A stretch of 64,000 nucleotides of DNA from Herbidospora yilanensis (GTDB lineage Bacteria > Actinomycetota > Actinomycetes > Streptosporangiales > Streptosporangiaceae). How positions within the stretch are numbered: the stretch's first letter is position 1; every line of letters starts with the position of its first letter. The stretch spans positions 1-64,000 of the forward strand of contig NZ_BBXE01000015.1 in NCBI RefSeq assembly GCF_001570565.1, given 5' to 3'. Under the pieces are notes generated by a model. It saw nothing but the letters and a program-made list of their open reading frames with translations, was not told the origin of the DNA and searched no databases. Positions 18,371 through 26,107 of the stretch are shown here, piece after piece. Made by a program: the position numbers and the translations under genes.

Positions 18371-18688
18371 CTAGCGAACCGACACGGCGCTGACCGGCAG
18401 CAGGCCGGTGACGGAGCCGACGCCCGGGACGCTCGGGACCGAGGGCACCGGCAGGCCGGCGGTGGCGCCGCCGACGACCTGGCCGACCACGCCCGGCAGG
18501 CTCTTGACCAGGCCACAGACCGGCGCGAGCAGGGTGGCCAGCACGGGGAGGCCGGTGAGGTGCTCGGGCGACGACACGCACTGCGTGTTCAGCAGGTTCG
18601 TGACGGGCGTGTCGGCGTGCGCCATGCTGGCGGGGGCGACGACGACGAGACCAGCGGCGGCCGAGGTGACGACGATGCGGCGGATCAT
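18371..18688 (-). CDS. Small secreted protein with two cysteines
   Basis: A 105-residue exported protein. MIRRIVVTSAAAGLVVVAP and AMAHADTP-like cleavage (SMAHADTP) mark a Sec signal of about 27 residues. The mature part of 78 residues has two cysteines (NTQCVSSPE and PVCGLVKSL) likely to form a disulfide. It also carries a Gly/Val/Pro-rich hydrophobic tail with VVGQVVGGATAGLPVPSVP. ATG at 18688 follows AGGGAG. It is smaller than, and not a chaplin homologue of, any family I can name; surface location is an inference. Confidence 0.8.
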   Translation of the reverse strand: MIRRIVVTSAAAGLVVVAPASMAHADTPVTNLLNTQCVSSPEHLTGLPVLATLLAPVCGLVKSLPGVVGQVVGGATAGLPVPSVPSVPGVGSVTGLLPVSAVSVR

Positions 18689-18826
18689 ATGTGTTTCTCC
18701 CTGAGGTAAGTCCGGGCGGCTGAGCACGCGGATGACTACTCTGTGTAGTCAGAGACATGTCTACCCGGTCTTTCGTAAGGGGAGGACCCCCCATCCGGTC
18801 AGGGAGCGGCAAGGAAGCCGCAATGG

Positions 18827-19960
18827 TCAGGCGCGAAGCGCCAGCCTCGCCACCAACGCGGCGACAAGGAGCAACAGGGCAGACCAGATCAAGGGCCCCA
18901 AACCGGTAGATTCCGAAGGGCTCGCGACGCTCGCCTGCCGGGGTCGCGCCACCATCGCCGCCCGCCGGGGCGCCCCGGCCACCAGCAGCGCCCGCCGCGC
19001 GTTGGCCACCCGGTGCCCGTAGGCGTCGTCGCGCCGCCCCGTGTTGTGCCACACCGCGCCTTGGAGGATCGCCCGGCGCACGTCGCTCACGCCCATGCCC
19101 GGATGCCGGGCCTTCACGAGGGCGGCGATGCCCGCCACGAACGCGGCGGCCGAACTGGTGCCGTCGCCGACCACATAGGAGCCGTGGGCGTCGGCGCTGA
19201 CGATGCCGGTGCCGGGAGCGGTCACCGAGACGTAGCCGCGCCGGTTGGAGAAGGGCGCCGGGGCGAGCCTCTGGTCGACCGCGCCGACCGCGATCACCCC
19301 CGGGTAGGCGGCCGGATAGGTCGGCCGGTTGGCTCCCGCGCCGTCGTTGCCGGCCGACGCCACCAGGACCACACCCTTCGACAGGGCGTAGCGGACCGCC
19401 GCCGCCTCGTCGGCGTTGCCCTGGTAGCTGCCGTCGGCGCCGCCGAGAGACATGCTGACCACGTCGGCCCCGTGGTCGACGGCCCACCGGATGCCCGCGG
19501 CGACCGCGCCCCTGACCCGCCGCGCGACGTGAGGGTCGGCGCGGGCCGGGTCGTGGGTCTCCAGGGTCACCCGGATCGAGAGCACCGTCGCGCGGGGGGC
19601 CACCCCGACCACCCCGAGGTCTCCGCCGGGGCCGTGGCCGCGCCCGGCGATCAGGCCGGCCATCGACGTGCCGTGATGGCCGATGCGGGTGGTCCCGGCC
19701 CCCGTCAGGTCGGGACCCTCGACGACCGCGCCGGCCAGGTCGGGGTGGCGGGCGTCGACGCCGGTGTCGAGGACGGCCACCGTGACGCCCTCGCCCCGGC
19801 TGAGCTCCCATGCGGCCGGTACGCCCATGACCTCCAACGGCCACTGCCGCTCCCGGGCCGCCGCCCCCGCGTCGTCGCCGAGCGCGGGGGGCACGACGAC
19901 GAATCCGGCGAGCAGGCAGACCGCGGCAAGCAGCACGAACGGCTTGGCCAGGAAGGTCAC
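18827..19960 (-). CDS. Mycosin-like S8 (subtilisin) membrane protease
   Basis: Secreted, membrane-anchored subtilase of 377 aa. A signal peptide is followed by the S8 domain with Asp65 (AVLDTGVDARHPD), His96 (GHHGTSMAG), Asn205 (SAGNDG) and Ser269 (GDGTSSAAA). The catalytic triad is complete. A C-terminal hydrophobic helix (SALLLLVAALVARLAL) anchors it. This architecture is that of mycosins, the proteases of ESX type VII secretion. No ESX genes lie nearby, so the partner system is unknown. The start is GTG at 19960. No long propeptide is visible between signal and catalytic domain. Confidence 0.9.
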   Translation of the reverse strand: MTFLAKPFVLLAAVCLLAGFVVVPPALGDDAGAAARERQWPLEVMGVPAAWELSRGEGVTVAVLDTGVDARHPDLAGAVVEGPDLTGAGTTRIGHHGTSMAGLIAGRGHGPGGDLGVVGVAPRATVLSIRVTLETHDPARADPHVARRVRGAVAAGIRWAVDHGADVVSMSLGGADGSYQGNADEAAAVRYALSKGVVLVASAGNDGAGANRPTYPAAYPGVIAVGAVDQRLAPAPFSNRRGYVSVTAPGTGIVSADAHGSYVVGDGTSSAAAFVAGIAALVKARHPGMGVSDVRRAILQGAVWHNTGRRDDAYGHRVANARRALLVAGAPRRAAMVARPRQASVASPSESTGLGPLIWSALLLLVAALVARLALRA

Positions 19961-20027
19961 GGCGGCCTATTCTGGCACGCTCACGCCCGCGAATCTGACC
20001 TTTCCGTGAACATTCAAATACAGTGCG

Positions 20028-20852
20028 TTATGTCCGGGCGGGAGAAAGACGTACGTGCGCACCCGGCGGCAGGCCCAGCCGCTGGGCGGCGTCGCCGGCG
20101 TTGACGGCCACGGCCACCAGGCCGGCCGAGTCGGTGAAGGCCACCAGGTCGCCCGGCGGAACCGCGGCGAACGTGTCGCGGTAGGGCACGGCGAGCTGGC
20201 GGCGGCCCAGCCAGACCGCCAGGGTGTCGCCGTCGCGCACGCCGAGGAAACCGAGGTCCGCGGCGGTGATGGAGAGCTGGACGTTGCCGTGGCGGTCGAC
20301 CGACAGCACCTCGCCCTCGCACGCGCCGTCGCGCAGCCGGGAGGTCGGCTCGGGCAGCGTCACCAGCTCGCGCGGGGGGATGGGAGTGCCGAGCCCGGCC
20401 AGTTCGCGGCCCGCCACCACGTGGGCGGCGACCGGGCAGAAGATGTCACGCCCGTGGAAGGTCCGGGACACCGGCTTGAGCCAGACGTCCTCGTTGGTCA
20501 GCTCGTAGGCCCCGGTCGCGCCGCCGACGGCGTGCACCGCCCACGAGAGCACCCCGTTGTCGGGCCCCACGAACACCCGCCCGCCCGCCTCGATCGCGAC
20601 CGCTCGGCGGGTGCTCGACCCCACCGACGGGTCGACCACCGCGATGTGCACTCCACGGGGCAGGTAGGGGATCGTCTGGGCGAGGATCGCGGCCCCGCGC
20701 CGCACGTCGCCCGCCGGGACGAGATGGCCGACGTCGATGATCCGGGCCTCGGGGGCGATGCCGGCGATAACGCCGTGACACGCGGCCACGAAACCGTCTT
20801 CGAGACCGTAGTCGGTCAGGAGAGTGATAACAGGCGTCACACCTGGTGACAT
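20028..20852 (-). CDS. SAM hydrolase of the DUF62/chlorinase-fluorinase family
   Basis: A 274-residue protein of the SAM hydroxide adenosyltransferase family, which splits S-adenosylmethionine to adenosine and methionine. The N-terminal domain opens ITLLTDYGLEDGFV. The Asp-Arg-His set that distinguishes hydrolases from halogenases is present: Asp74 and Arg82 in AVVDPSVGSSTRR, and His133 in FHGRDIF. The C-terminal beta-barrel includes DRHGNVQLS. ATG at 20852 is chosen; upstream ATG/GTG codons are open but would add unlike residues. Divergent from the DUF3263 gene with only 43 bp between starts. Biological role in bacteria is poorly known. Confidence 0.9.
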   Translation of the reverse strand: MSPGVTPVITLLTDYGLEDGFVAACHGVIAGIAPEARIIDVGHLVPAGDVRRGAAILAQTIPYLPRGVHIAVVDPSVGSSTRRAVAIEAGGRVFVGPDNGVLSWAVHAVGGATGAYELTNEDVWLKPVSRTFHGRDIFCPVAAHVVAGRELAGLGTPIPPRELVTLPEPTSRLRDGACEGEVLSVDRHGNVQLSITAADLGFLGVRDGDTLAVWLGRRQLAVPYRDTFAAVPPGDLVAFTDSAGLVAVAVNAGDAAQRLGLPPGAHVRLSPART

Positions 20853-20882
20853 TACGTTGCCGCCCCGGAAGATGGCGACAGT

Positions 20883-20888
20883 TAGCAT
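20883..20888 (+). promoter_or_regulatory. Candidate -10 element for a leaderless transcript
   Basis: TAGCAT ends 7 nt before the in-frame GTG at 20896, the spacing expected if transcription begins at the start codon itself. TTGCCG at 20857-20862 is a weak, over-spaced -35. Confidence 0.5.
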
Positions 20889-20895
20889 GGCCCGT

Positions 20896-21135
20896 GTGGA
20901 CGGTCTCTCCCCTCAAGACAGGGACATCCTCGCGTTCGAGGGCGGCTGGTGGCGTCACCCGGGGGCGAAGGAGCAGGCGATCAAAGACACCTTCGGCATG
21001 TCCACCACCCGCTACTACCAGGTGCTCGCCGGTCTGATCGACCGCCCCGAGGCGCTGGCCGCCGATCCGGCGCTCGTCAACCGCCTGCGCGAGCGCCGCG
21101 ACGCCCGCCGCCGTGGACGCGGCCGGTCGGTCTGA
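20896..21135 (+). CDS. DUF3263 protein
   Basis: A 79-residue actinobacterial protein. It starts MDGLSPQDRDILAFEGGWW and continues with the conserved GAKEQAIKDTFGMSTTRYYQVL and LIDRPEALAADPALV, which has a helix-turn-helix look. It ends in an Arg-rich tail (RRRGRGRSV) suited to nucleic-acid contact. Other start codons exist nearby (ATG at 20887), but the family starts at MDG. The promoter spacing also supports a leaderless GTG at 20896. Function is not established; DNA binding is inferred. Confidence 0.88.
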   Translation: MDGLSPQDRDILAFEGGWWRHPGAKEQAIKDTFGMSTTRYYQVLAGLIDRPEALAADPALVNRLRERRDARRRGRGRSV

Positions 21136-21196
21136 GTTCAGATCGCGTTAACCTGCGATTGACAGAGTGACCATCGCGCGACGAAAGGGGCGAAAC

Positions 21197-22027
21197 GTGG
21201 GGGACATGCCGGACGTCCGGACCGAAAGCGGCCGGGCCGGCCTTGAGGCGATGGTGAACGACCCGGGCGGCGCGGTCATCGGCCTCGACTTCGACGGCAC
21301 CCTGTCCCCGATCGTCGCCGACCCCTCCGCCGCCTGGATCCACCCCGCCGCGCCGGCCGCGCTGATCCGGCTGGCCGAGGTGGTGCGCCGCGTCGCGGTC
21401 GTCACCGGCCGCCCGCCGGGCACCGCGCTCGCCCTGGGCGACACCCCCGACGGCCCCGACCTGGTCGAGGTCCCGGGCCTGGTCATCCTGGGGCAGTACG
21501 GCATCGAGCGCTGGGAGGGCGGGGAGATCACCTCCCCGCCGCCGCCCGCCGGGCTGACGAGGATCCGCGCCGAGCTGCCCGGCCTGCTGGCGGGCCACGA
21601 GGGCGTGACGATCGAAGACAAGGGGCGCGCGCTGGCCGTCCACACCCGCGGTTGTCCCGACCCCGACGCGGCGCTGGAGGCGCTGCGTCAGCCGCTCGGC
21701 GAGCTGGCCGCCGCCAACGGGCTGGTGGTCGAGCCCGGCCGCAAGGTGCTGGAGCTGCGCGGCCCCGGCGTCGACAAGGGCAAGGCGCTCAAGGAACTGC
21801 TCATCGCCGAGCGGGCCCGCTCGGTCATGTTCGTCGGCGACGACCTGGGCGACCTGGCCGCCTTCGAGGCGGTCGCCTCGGTGAACATCCCGGGTGTGCG
21901 GGTCTGCTCCGGCTCCGCCGAGGTGACCGCGCTGGCCGAGCAGGCCGACGTCGTGGTCGACGGGCCCGACGGCGTCGTGGCGTTCCTGGAACAGGTCCTC
22001 AAGTCGATTGCAAGCCGCGAGCAGTAG
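21197..22027 (+). CDS. otsB: Trehalose-6-phosphate phosphatase
   Basis: HAD-superfamily phosphatase, 276 aa, converting trehalose-6-phosphate to trehalose. Motif I is LDFDGTLSPI with nucleophile Asp31 and acid/base Asp33. Motif II lies in AVVTGRPPG, and motif IV is VGDDLGDLAAF. The substrate-cap segment YGIERWEGG is typical of OtsB. The GTG start at 21197 is supported by AAGGGG six bases upstream. otsA lies 1.8 kb downstream on the opposite strand, so the two trehalose genes are near each other but not co-transcribed. Confidence 0.93.
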   Translation: MGDMPDVRTESGRAGLEAMVNDPGGAVIGLDFDGTLSPIVADPSAAWIHPAAPAALIRLAEVVRRVAVVTGRPPGTALALGDTPDGPDLVEVPGLVILGQYGIERWEGGEITSPPPPAGLTRIRAELPGLLAGHEGVTIEDKGRALAVHTRGCPDPDAALEALRQPLGELAAANGLVVEPGRKVLELRGPGVDKGKALKELLIAERARSVMFVGDDLGDLAAFEAVASVNIPGVRVCSGSAEVTALAEQADVVVDGPDGVVAFLEQVLKSIASREQ

Positions 22028-22037
22028 CGTCGGCGCC

Positions 22038-22637
22038 ATGATCTCCAGAACACTGGCGGTGGCCGCCGCCGGCCTGACGCTGGCGGCACTCGTCCCCTCC
22101 CCGGCCGCCGCCGCTGCCCCCGGCACCAAATCGGTCCACCTGCGCAACGGCCTCACCGTCAAGATCCCGGCGACCTGGAAGGTCTACAAGGTCGCCAAGG
22201 ACTACACGCGGGTGGTCACCGGCGCCTGCCCGACCGCGGGCACCAGGAACTTCGGCTACCGCGACTCCGGGTGCCGCAGCTTCTGGGTGTTCGGCCCGGC
22301 CGCGATCAGGGTCGGCCACGAGACCTTCAACGCCTACGAGCCGAGCCGCCCCTACAGCCCGGCGACCGACGTCGGCCCGTGCGTCTATGACAAGAAGTTG
22401 TGGATGGGCTCGTTCAAGACCAAGCCCGTCGTCAAGGGCTACCGGCTCGTCGGCGCGGGCCACAACGCCCACTACCGCGAGTGGAAGGGCAGTTGCATGT
22501 ACGGGCCGCCCAAGTACGATTTCGCGGGCGGTTTCACCCAGCGTGAATGGTATCTGCCGACGTCCAAGATCCTGATCGTCGACCAGTGGAAGACGCCGGG
22601 CCTGGCGTCCATCCTCAGAAACTCGACCTGGAACTGA
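22038..22637 (+). CDS. Secreted protein, uncharacterised
   Basis: A 199-residue exported protein starting 10 bp after otsB and probably in its operon. The signal peptide is MISRTLAVAAAGLTLAALVP with an AAAA cleavage context. The mature part begins with a strand pattern (VHLRNGLTVKIPATWKVYKV) seen in small extracytoplasmic beta proteins. It has four cysteines (GACPTAG, SGCRSF, GPCVYD, GSCMYG), which could make two disulfides. No enzymatic motif is seen. Its 3' end overlaps that of the convergent transporter by 23 bp. Confidence 0.8.
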   Translation: MISRTLAVAAAGLTLAALVPSPAAAAAPGTKSVHLRNGLTVKIPATWKVYKVAKDYTRVVTGACPTAGTRNFGYRDSGCRSFWVFGPAAIRVGHETFNAYEPSRPYSPATDVGPCVYDKKLWMGSFKTKPVVKGYRLVGAGHNAHYREWKGSCMYGPPKYDFAGGFTQREWYLPTSKILIVDQWKTPGLASILRNSTWN

Positions 22638-23775
22638 GCAGGCCGCCGGCCGCGAGGCCGAGCAGCGCGGGGGCCAGCAGGAACGCCGCGTGGGTGCCGA
22701 AGGCGTCACCGAGGGCGCCGAGCACGAACGGCCCGGTGCCCGAGCCGACCCCCGCCCACACCGACGCGATCCCGCTGGCCTGGTCGGGCCGGCCGCCCGA
22801 GGTCTCGATCATCCGGGTCAGGCCCAGCGGGAACAACATGCCGATCCCGGCGCCGCTGATCGCCAGGCCGATGTAGCCGACGGCCACGACGGTCGTCGAC
22901 CAGAAGATCGCCCAGCCGACCAGGGAGACGGCCATGGTGCCGAGGAAGACCTGCCAGACCGGGTAGCGCAGGGTGAGCGCGGCGCCGCCGAATCGTCCGG
23001 CGGCGATGCCGCAGAGCATGGCGGTCAGGCCGGTGGCCGCCTCGGCCAGGGTCAGGCCGGTCCGCTGCGAGAACAACTCGGCGGCGAAGAGGTTGAAGGT
23101 GAACTCGGTGGCCACGCAGCAGAGCAGCACCGCGCCGGCGAAGTGGAAGCGCCAGCTGAAGGGCTTCTTCGTCCGGGCCGCCGCGTGCTCGGCCGGGGCC
23201 TCGGGGAACCAGTTGCGGCCCATCGTGAACGCGAGCACGGCGGTGGCCACGACCGGGATGAACATGGCCGCCCGCCAGCCGAGCACCGACTCGGCCAGCA
23301 GGCTGAACGCGTAGGTCGCCGGGATGCCCGCGAGCACGCCGACCGCGTTGGCCTCGCTGATCGACGCCGGTCCGGCCGGGCCGTGGTGGTCGCTGAGGGC
23401 GGCCATGGAGACGTACAGGGCGATGGCGGCGAAGCCGCTGGCGATGGTGTAGCCGGCCAGGGTGAACGGGAGTGTCTGGCCGAGGCCCACCAGCAGCATG
23501 CCGGCGTTCATGCCGCCGATCCCGATCCATACGGCGGCGCGCCGGCCGTGGCGGCGGGTCAGCCAGGGCAGCGCCAGGCCGGTGAGGATGCTGCCGACGG
23601 CCATGCCGGTGCCGTGGAGCCCGGCGACCGCCTGGGTGACGCCGAGTTCGGCGCGCAGGGTGGGGAGCGCCGACGAGAGACCGTAGAGGTAGGTGGCGAA
23701 GGTCGCCAGCATCAGGTAGACGAACCAGGTGGGCCGGTCCCTCGTGAACGTGATCGCAGGCGTGGACACCGGCAT
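22615..23775 (-). CDS. MFS transporter
   Basis: Major facilitator protein of 386 aa with about 12 predicted spans. The N-terminal half has the loop 2-3 motif LTRRHGRRAAVWIG, close to the MFS consensus GxLaDrxGrr. A central basic loop holds RTKKPFSW. Substrate cannot be inferred. ATG at 23775 has GGGGGAA directly upstream. It is between otsA (upstream, 40 bp away, same strand) and the convergent secreted gene, so it may be co-transcribed with otsA. Confidence 0.88.
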   Translation of the reverse strand: MPVSTPAITFTRDRPTWFVYLMLATFATYLYGLSSALPTLRAELGVTQAVAGLHGTGMAVGSILTGLALPWLTRRHGRRAAVWIGIGGMNAGMLLVGLGQTLPFTLAGYTIASGFAAIALYVSMAALSDHHGPAGPASISEANAVGVLAGIPATYAFSLLAESVLGWRAAMFIPVVATAVLAFTMGRNWFPEAPAEHAAARTKKPFSWRFHFAGAVLLCCVATEFTFNLFAAELFSQRTGLTLAEAATGLTAMLCGIAAGRFGGAALTLRYPVWQVFLGTMAVSLVGWAIFWSTTVVAVGYIGLAISGAGIGMLFPLGLTRMIETSGGRPDQASGIASVWAGVGSGTGPFVLGALGDAFGTHAAFLLAPALLGLAAGGLLSSRSSF

Positions 23776-23815
23776 TTCCCCCGATATGAATCGTTATATG
23801 GGGAACCGTACAACG

Positions 23816-25240
23816 TCACGTCAGGGCGGCCAACTGGTCGGCGAACCACCGCTCCGGAGGCAGCGCGGTGGCCGCCCGGCGCAGCCGTGTGCAGCGTTCG
23901 GCCCGTTCCTTGTCGGGCATGACCAGGCCTTCGTGCAGGGCCGCGGCGGTGCCCGAGACGTCGTAGGGGTTGACCAGAAGCGAGTCGGGGCCGAGCTCGG
24001 CCGCCGCGCCCGCCTCGCGCGAGAGCACCAGCACGCAGCGCGGCGACAGGATCGGGCCCTCTTTGGCGACCAGGTTCATGCCGTCGCGGATCGGGTTCAC
24101 CAGCAGCACGTCGGCCATCCGGTAGGCGGCCAGGGAGCGCGGATAGTCGTCTTGCATGTTGAGGATCAGCGGGTCCCAGTCGTCGGTGGCGTACTCGTCT
24201 TCGATCTCCTTGGCGCAGCGCTGCACGGCCGCGGTGTATTCGCGGTATTCGGGCAGGTCGTGGCGCGAGGGATAGGCGAAGGCCAGATGGACGACCTTGC
24301 CGTGCCACTCGGGATGCTCGGCCAGGAACTCGCGGTAGGCGAGCATGCCGCGCACGATGTTCTTGGACAACTCGGTGCGGTCGATGCGCACGATCAGCCG
24401 CCGGTCGCCCACCTGCTCCTTTATCGCCAGCATGTGCGACTCGACGTCGGGCTCGAAGGCGCGGGCCACCAGCGCGTCGCCGTCGACGCCCAGGGCGTGC
24501 ACCCCGATCCGGGTGAGGCGGCCCTCGAACTCCACCGTCTTCGCGGCCCGGTCGACCCGGGCGTCGAGCACCGCCTCGCAGCAGTCCATGAACGCCGCCG
24601 CCCACCGGTCGGTCAGGAACCCGGCGTGGTCGGCGCCCAGCACGCCCTGGAGGATCTCGGCCGCGATGCCGTCGGGCAGCAGCGAGAAGTACTCGGGCGG
24701 GGCCCACGGGGTGTGGGAGAAGTGGGCCACCCGCAGGTCGGGCCGGTCGACGCGGAGCATCGCCGGGGCCAGCGTCAGGTGGTAGTCCTGGATCATCACC
24801 TTCGCGCCGTGGGCCGCCTCTTCGGCCAGGGCCAGCGCGAACGCGCCGTTGTACTCGCGGTAGGACTCCCACTCGCGGTGGAAGCGGGTGTCGAAGGTGG
24901 GCGCGAACGGGGTGTTGTAGAGCAGGTGGCTGACGAACCAGAGGGTGGAGTTGGCGACCGCGTTGTAGGCCCGGTGGAAGACGGCCGGGGCGATGTCGAG
25001 CATGCGTACCGGACCGGTGTCGTAACCCGCGCGGTCGATGCGGCCCTCGGGGGCGAGCCGGACCGCGCTGCGGTCGCCGTCGGTGAGCGCGGCGCAGACC
25101 CACAGATGGTCGTCACCCCGGGCGACCTCTGACAATCCGGACACCAGACCGCCGCCGCCTCTCCGCATCGTCAGCGCGCCGTCATCCGAGAGGATGAACG
25201 AGACGGGCCCGCGGTTGGAGGCGATCAGCGTTGAACTCAC
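23816..25240 (-). CDS. otsA: Trehalose-6-phosphate synthase
   Basis: GT20 glycosyltransferase, 474 aa, which makes trehalose-6-phosphate from a nucleotide-glucose donor and glucose-6-phosphate. The N-terminal glycine loop (RRGGGGLVSGL) and SNRGPVS opening are intact. Further on are QDYHLTLAPAML, the FSHTPWAPPEY segment, RIDRTELSKNI, and the donor-site DGMNLVAKEG. The GTG start at 25240 aligns with family N-termini; an upstream in-frame codon at 25291 would add 17 unlike residues. It is divergent from the sigma-factor gene. Confidence 0.95.
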   Translation of the reverse strand: MSSTLIASNRGPVSFILSDDGALTMRRGGGGLVSGLSEVARGDDHLWVCAALTDGDRSAVRLAPEGRIDRAGYDTGPVRMLDIAPAVFHRAYNAVANSTLWFVSHLLYNTPFAPTFDTRFHREWESYREYNGAFALALAEEAAHGAKVMIQDYHLTLAPAMLRVDRPDLRVAHFSHTPWAPPEYFSLLPDGIAAEILQGVLGADHAGFLTDRWAAAFMDCCEAVLDARVDRAAKTVEFEGRLTRIGVHALGVDGDALVARAFEPDVESHMLAIKEQVGDRRLIVRIDRTELSKNIVRGMLAYREFLAEHPEWHGKVVHLAFAYPSRHDLPEYREYTAAVQRCAKEIEDEYATDDWDPLILNMQDDYPRSLAAYRMADVLLVNPIRDGMNLVAKEGPILSPRCVLVLSREAGAAAELGPDSLLVNPYDVSGTAAALHEGLVMPDKERAERCTRLRRAATALPPERWFADQLAALT

Positions 25241-25336
25241 GGTGGGCACACCCCAGATGGCCGGAGGACTAAGGAAAGATGTCGTCGGCAATAGGATGTC
25301 AGGAAACCCCCGGCCGCCGAAGAATCGGGGCAGTCA

Positions 25337-25897
25337 ATGCCGCTTGACGAGACCACCGAGGAACTGGCCCGCACCGCCGCCACCGGCGACCACGTCGCCC
25401 TCGGCGAACTGCTGCGCCGCGTCGAACCCGACGTGCTGCGCCACTGCGAACGCCTGCTCCCCTACCGCCAGGACGCCGAAGAGGCCTGTCAGGACACGCT
25501 GCTCGCGGTGGCCCGCAACATCGGCCGCTTCGAGGGGCGCTCCCGGTTCTCCACCTGGCTCCACATCGTGACCGCCAACTGCGCCCGCACCACCTACCGC
25601 ACGCTCAAACGGCGCGCGGCCGAGCAGTCGAGCGACGAACTGGCCGAGCAGCGGCCCGACCCCCACCGGGTCAGCGTGATCGCCGGCGCCCGGCTCGACC
25701 TGCTCGACGCCATCGAGGCGCTGGAGGCCGAAAAGCCCGATCTGGCCCGCGCGCTGGTGTTGTGCGACATCGTCCAGCTCGACTACTCCGACATCGCCGC
25801 GCAGCTCGGCATCCCGCTCGGCACCGCCAAGAGCCGCATCCACCAGGCCAGGAAGCACATCCAGGCCTCGCTCGGTGACGGTTATCTCGGTAGATGA
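25337..25897 (+). CDS. ECF-type RNA polymerase sigma factor
   Basis: Sigma-70 family protein of 186 aa with region 2 (AEEACQDTLLAVARNIGRFEG, then FSTWLHIVTANCAR) and region 4 (LDYSDIAAQLGIPLGTAKSRIHQARKHI). A polar linker lies between. No anti-sigma factor follows: the next plus-strand element is a riboswitch. Its signal and regulon are unknown; nearness to the trehalose genes hints at a stress role but proves nothing. ATG at 25337 is preceded by GGGGCAG. Confidence 0.9.
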   Translation: MPLDETTEELARTAATGDHVALGELLRRVEPDVLRHCERLLPYRQDAEEACQDTLLAVARNIGRFEGRSRFSTWLHIVTANCARTTYRTLKRRAAEQSSDELAEQRPDPHRVSVIAGARLDLLDAIEALEAEKPDLARALVLCDIVQLDYSDIAAQLGIPLGTAKSRIHQARKHIQASLGDGYLGR

Positions 25898-25953
25898 GAT
25901 GCCGATTCGGACTCTGAGGGGCCCGAGGTACAGTTTTCAGGACAACTGAATAT

Positions 25954-26069
25954 TTGCTCATCCAGAGGGGTGGAGGGACCGGCCCTGCGAAGCCCCGGCA
26001 ACCCTTCCGACTCAACTCGCTACGGGGCGAGGCCGGTCGGAACAGGTGCCAATTCCGGCCTGTGATCAA
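25954..26069 (+). ncRNA. SAM riboswitch (S-box superfamily, probably SAM-IV)
   Basis: The conserved core is plain: CCAGAGGGGTGGAGGGACC, then GGCCCTGCGAAGCCCCGGCA and AACCC, and GGTGCCAATTCC at 26045-26056. P1 is TTGCTCA (25954-25960) with TGATCAA (26063-26069), one mismatch. P3 is CCGAC/GTCGG with an inner CTCGC/GCGAG hairpin. The SAM-I P4 hairpin between the GGTGCC segment and P1 is lacking, which favours the actinobacterial SAM-IV class. It ends 38 nt before the metM start. SAM binding should reduce expression when methionine/SAM is plentiful. An inverted repeat CAGTT-N8-AACTG (25931-25948) just upstream may mark the promoter. Confidence 0.92.
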
Positions 26070-26107
26070 GGCGGTCGCAGGCGAAGATGAGGGAAAGGCC
26101 TCGCTTC

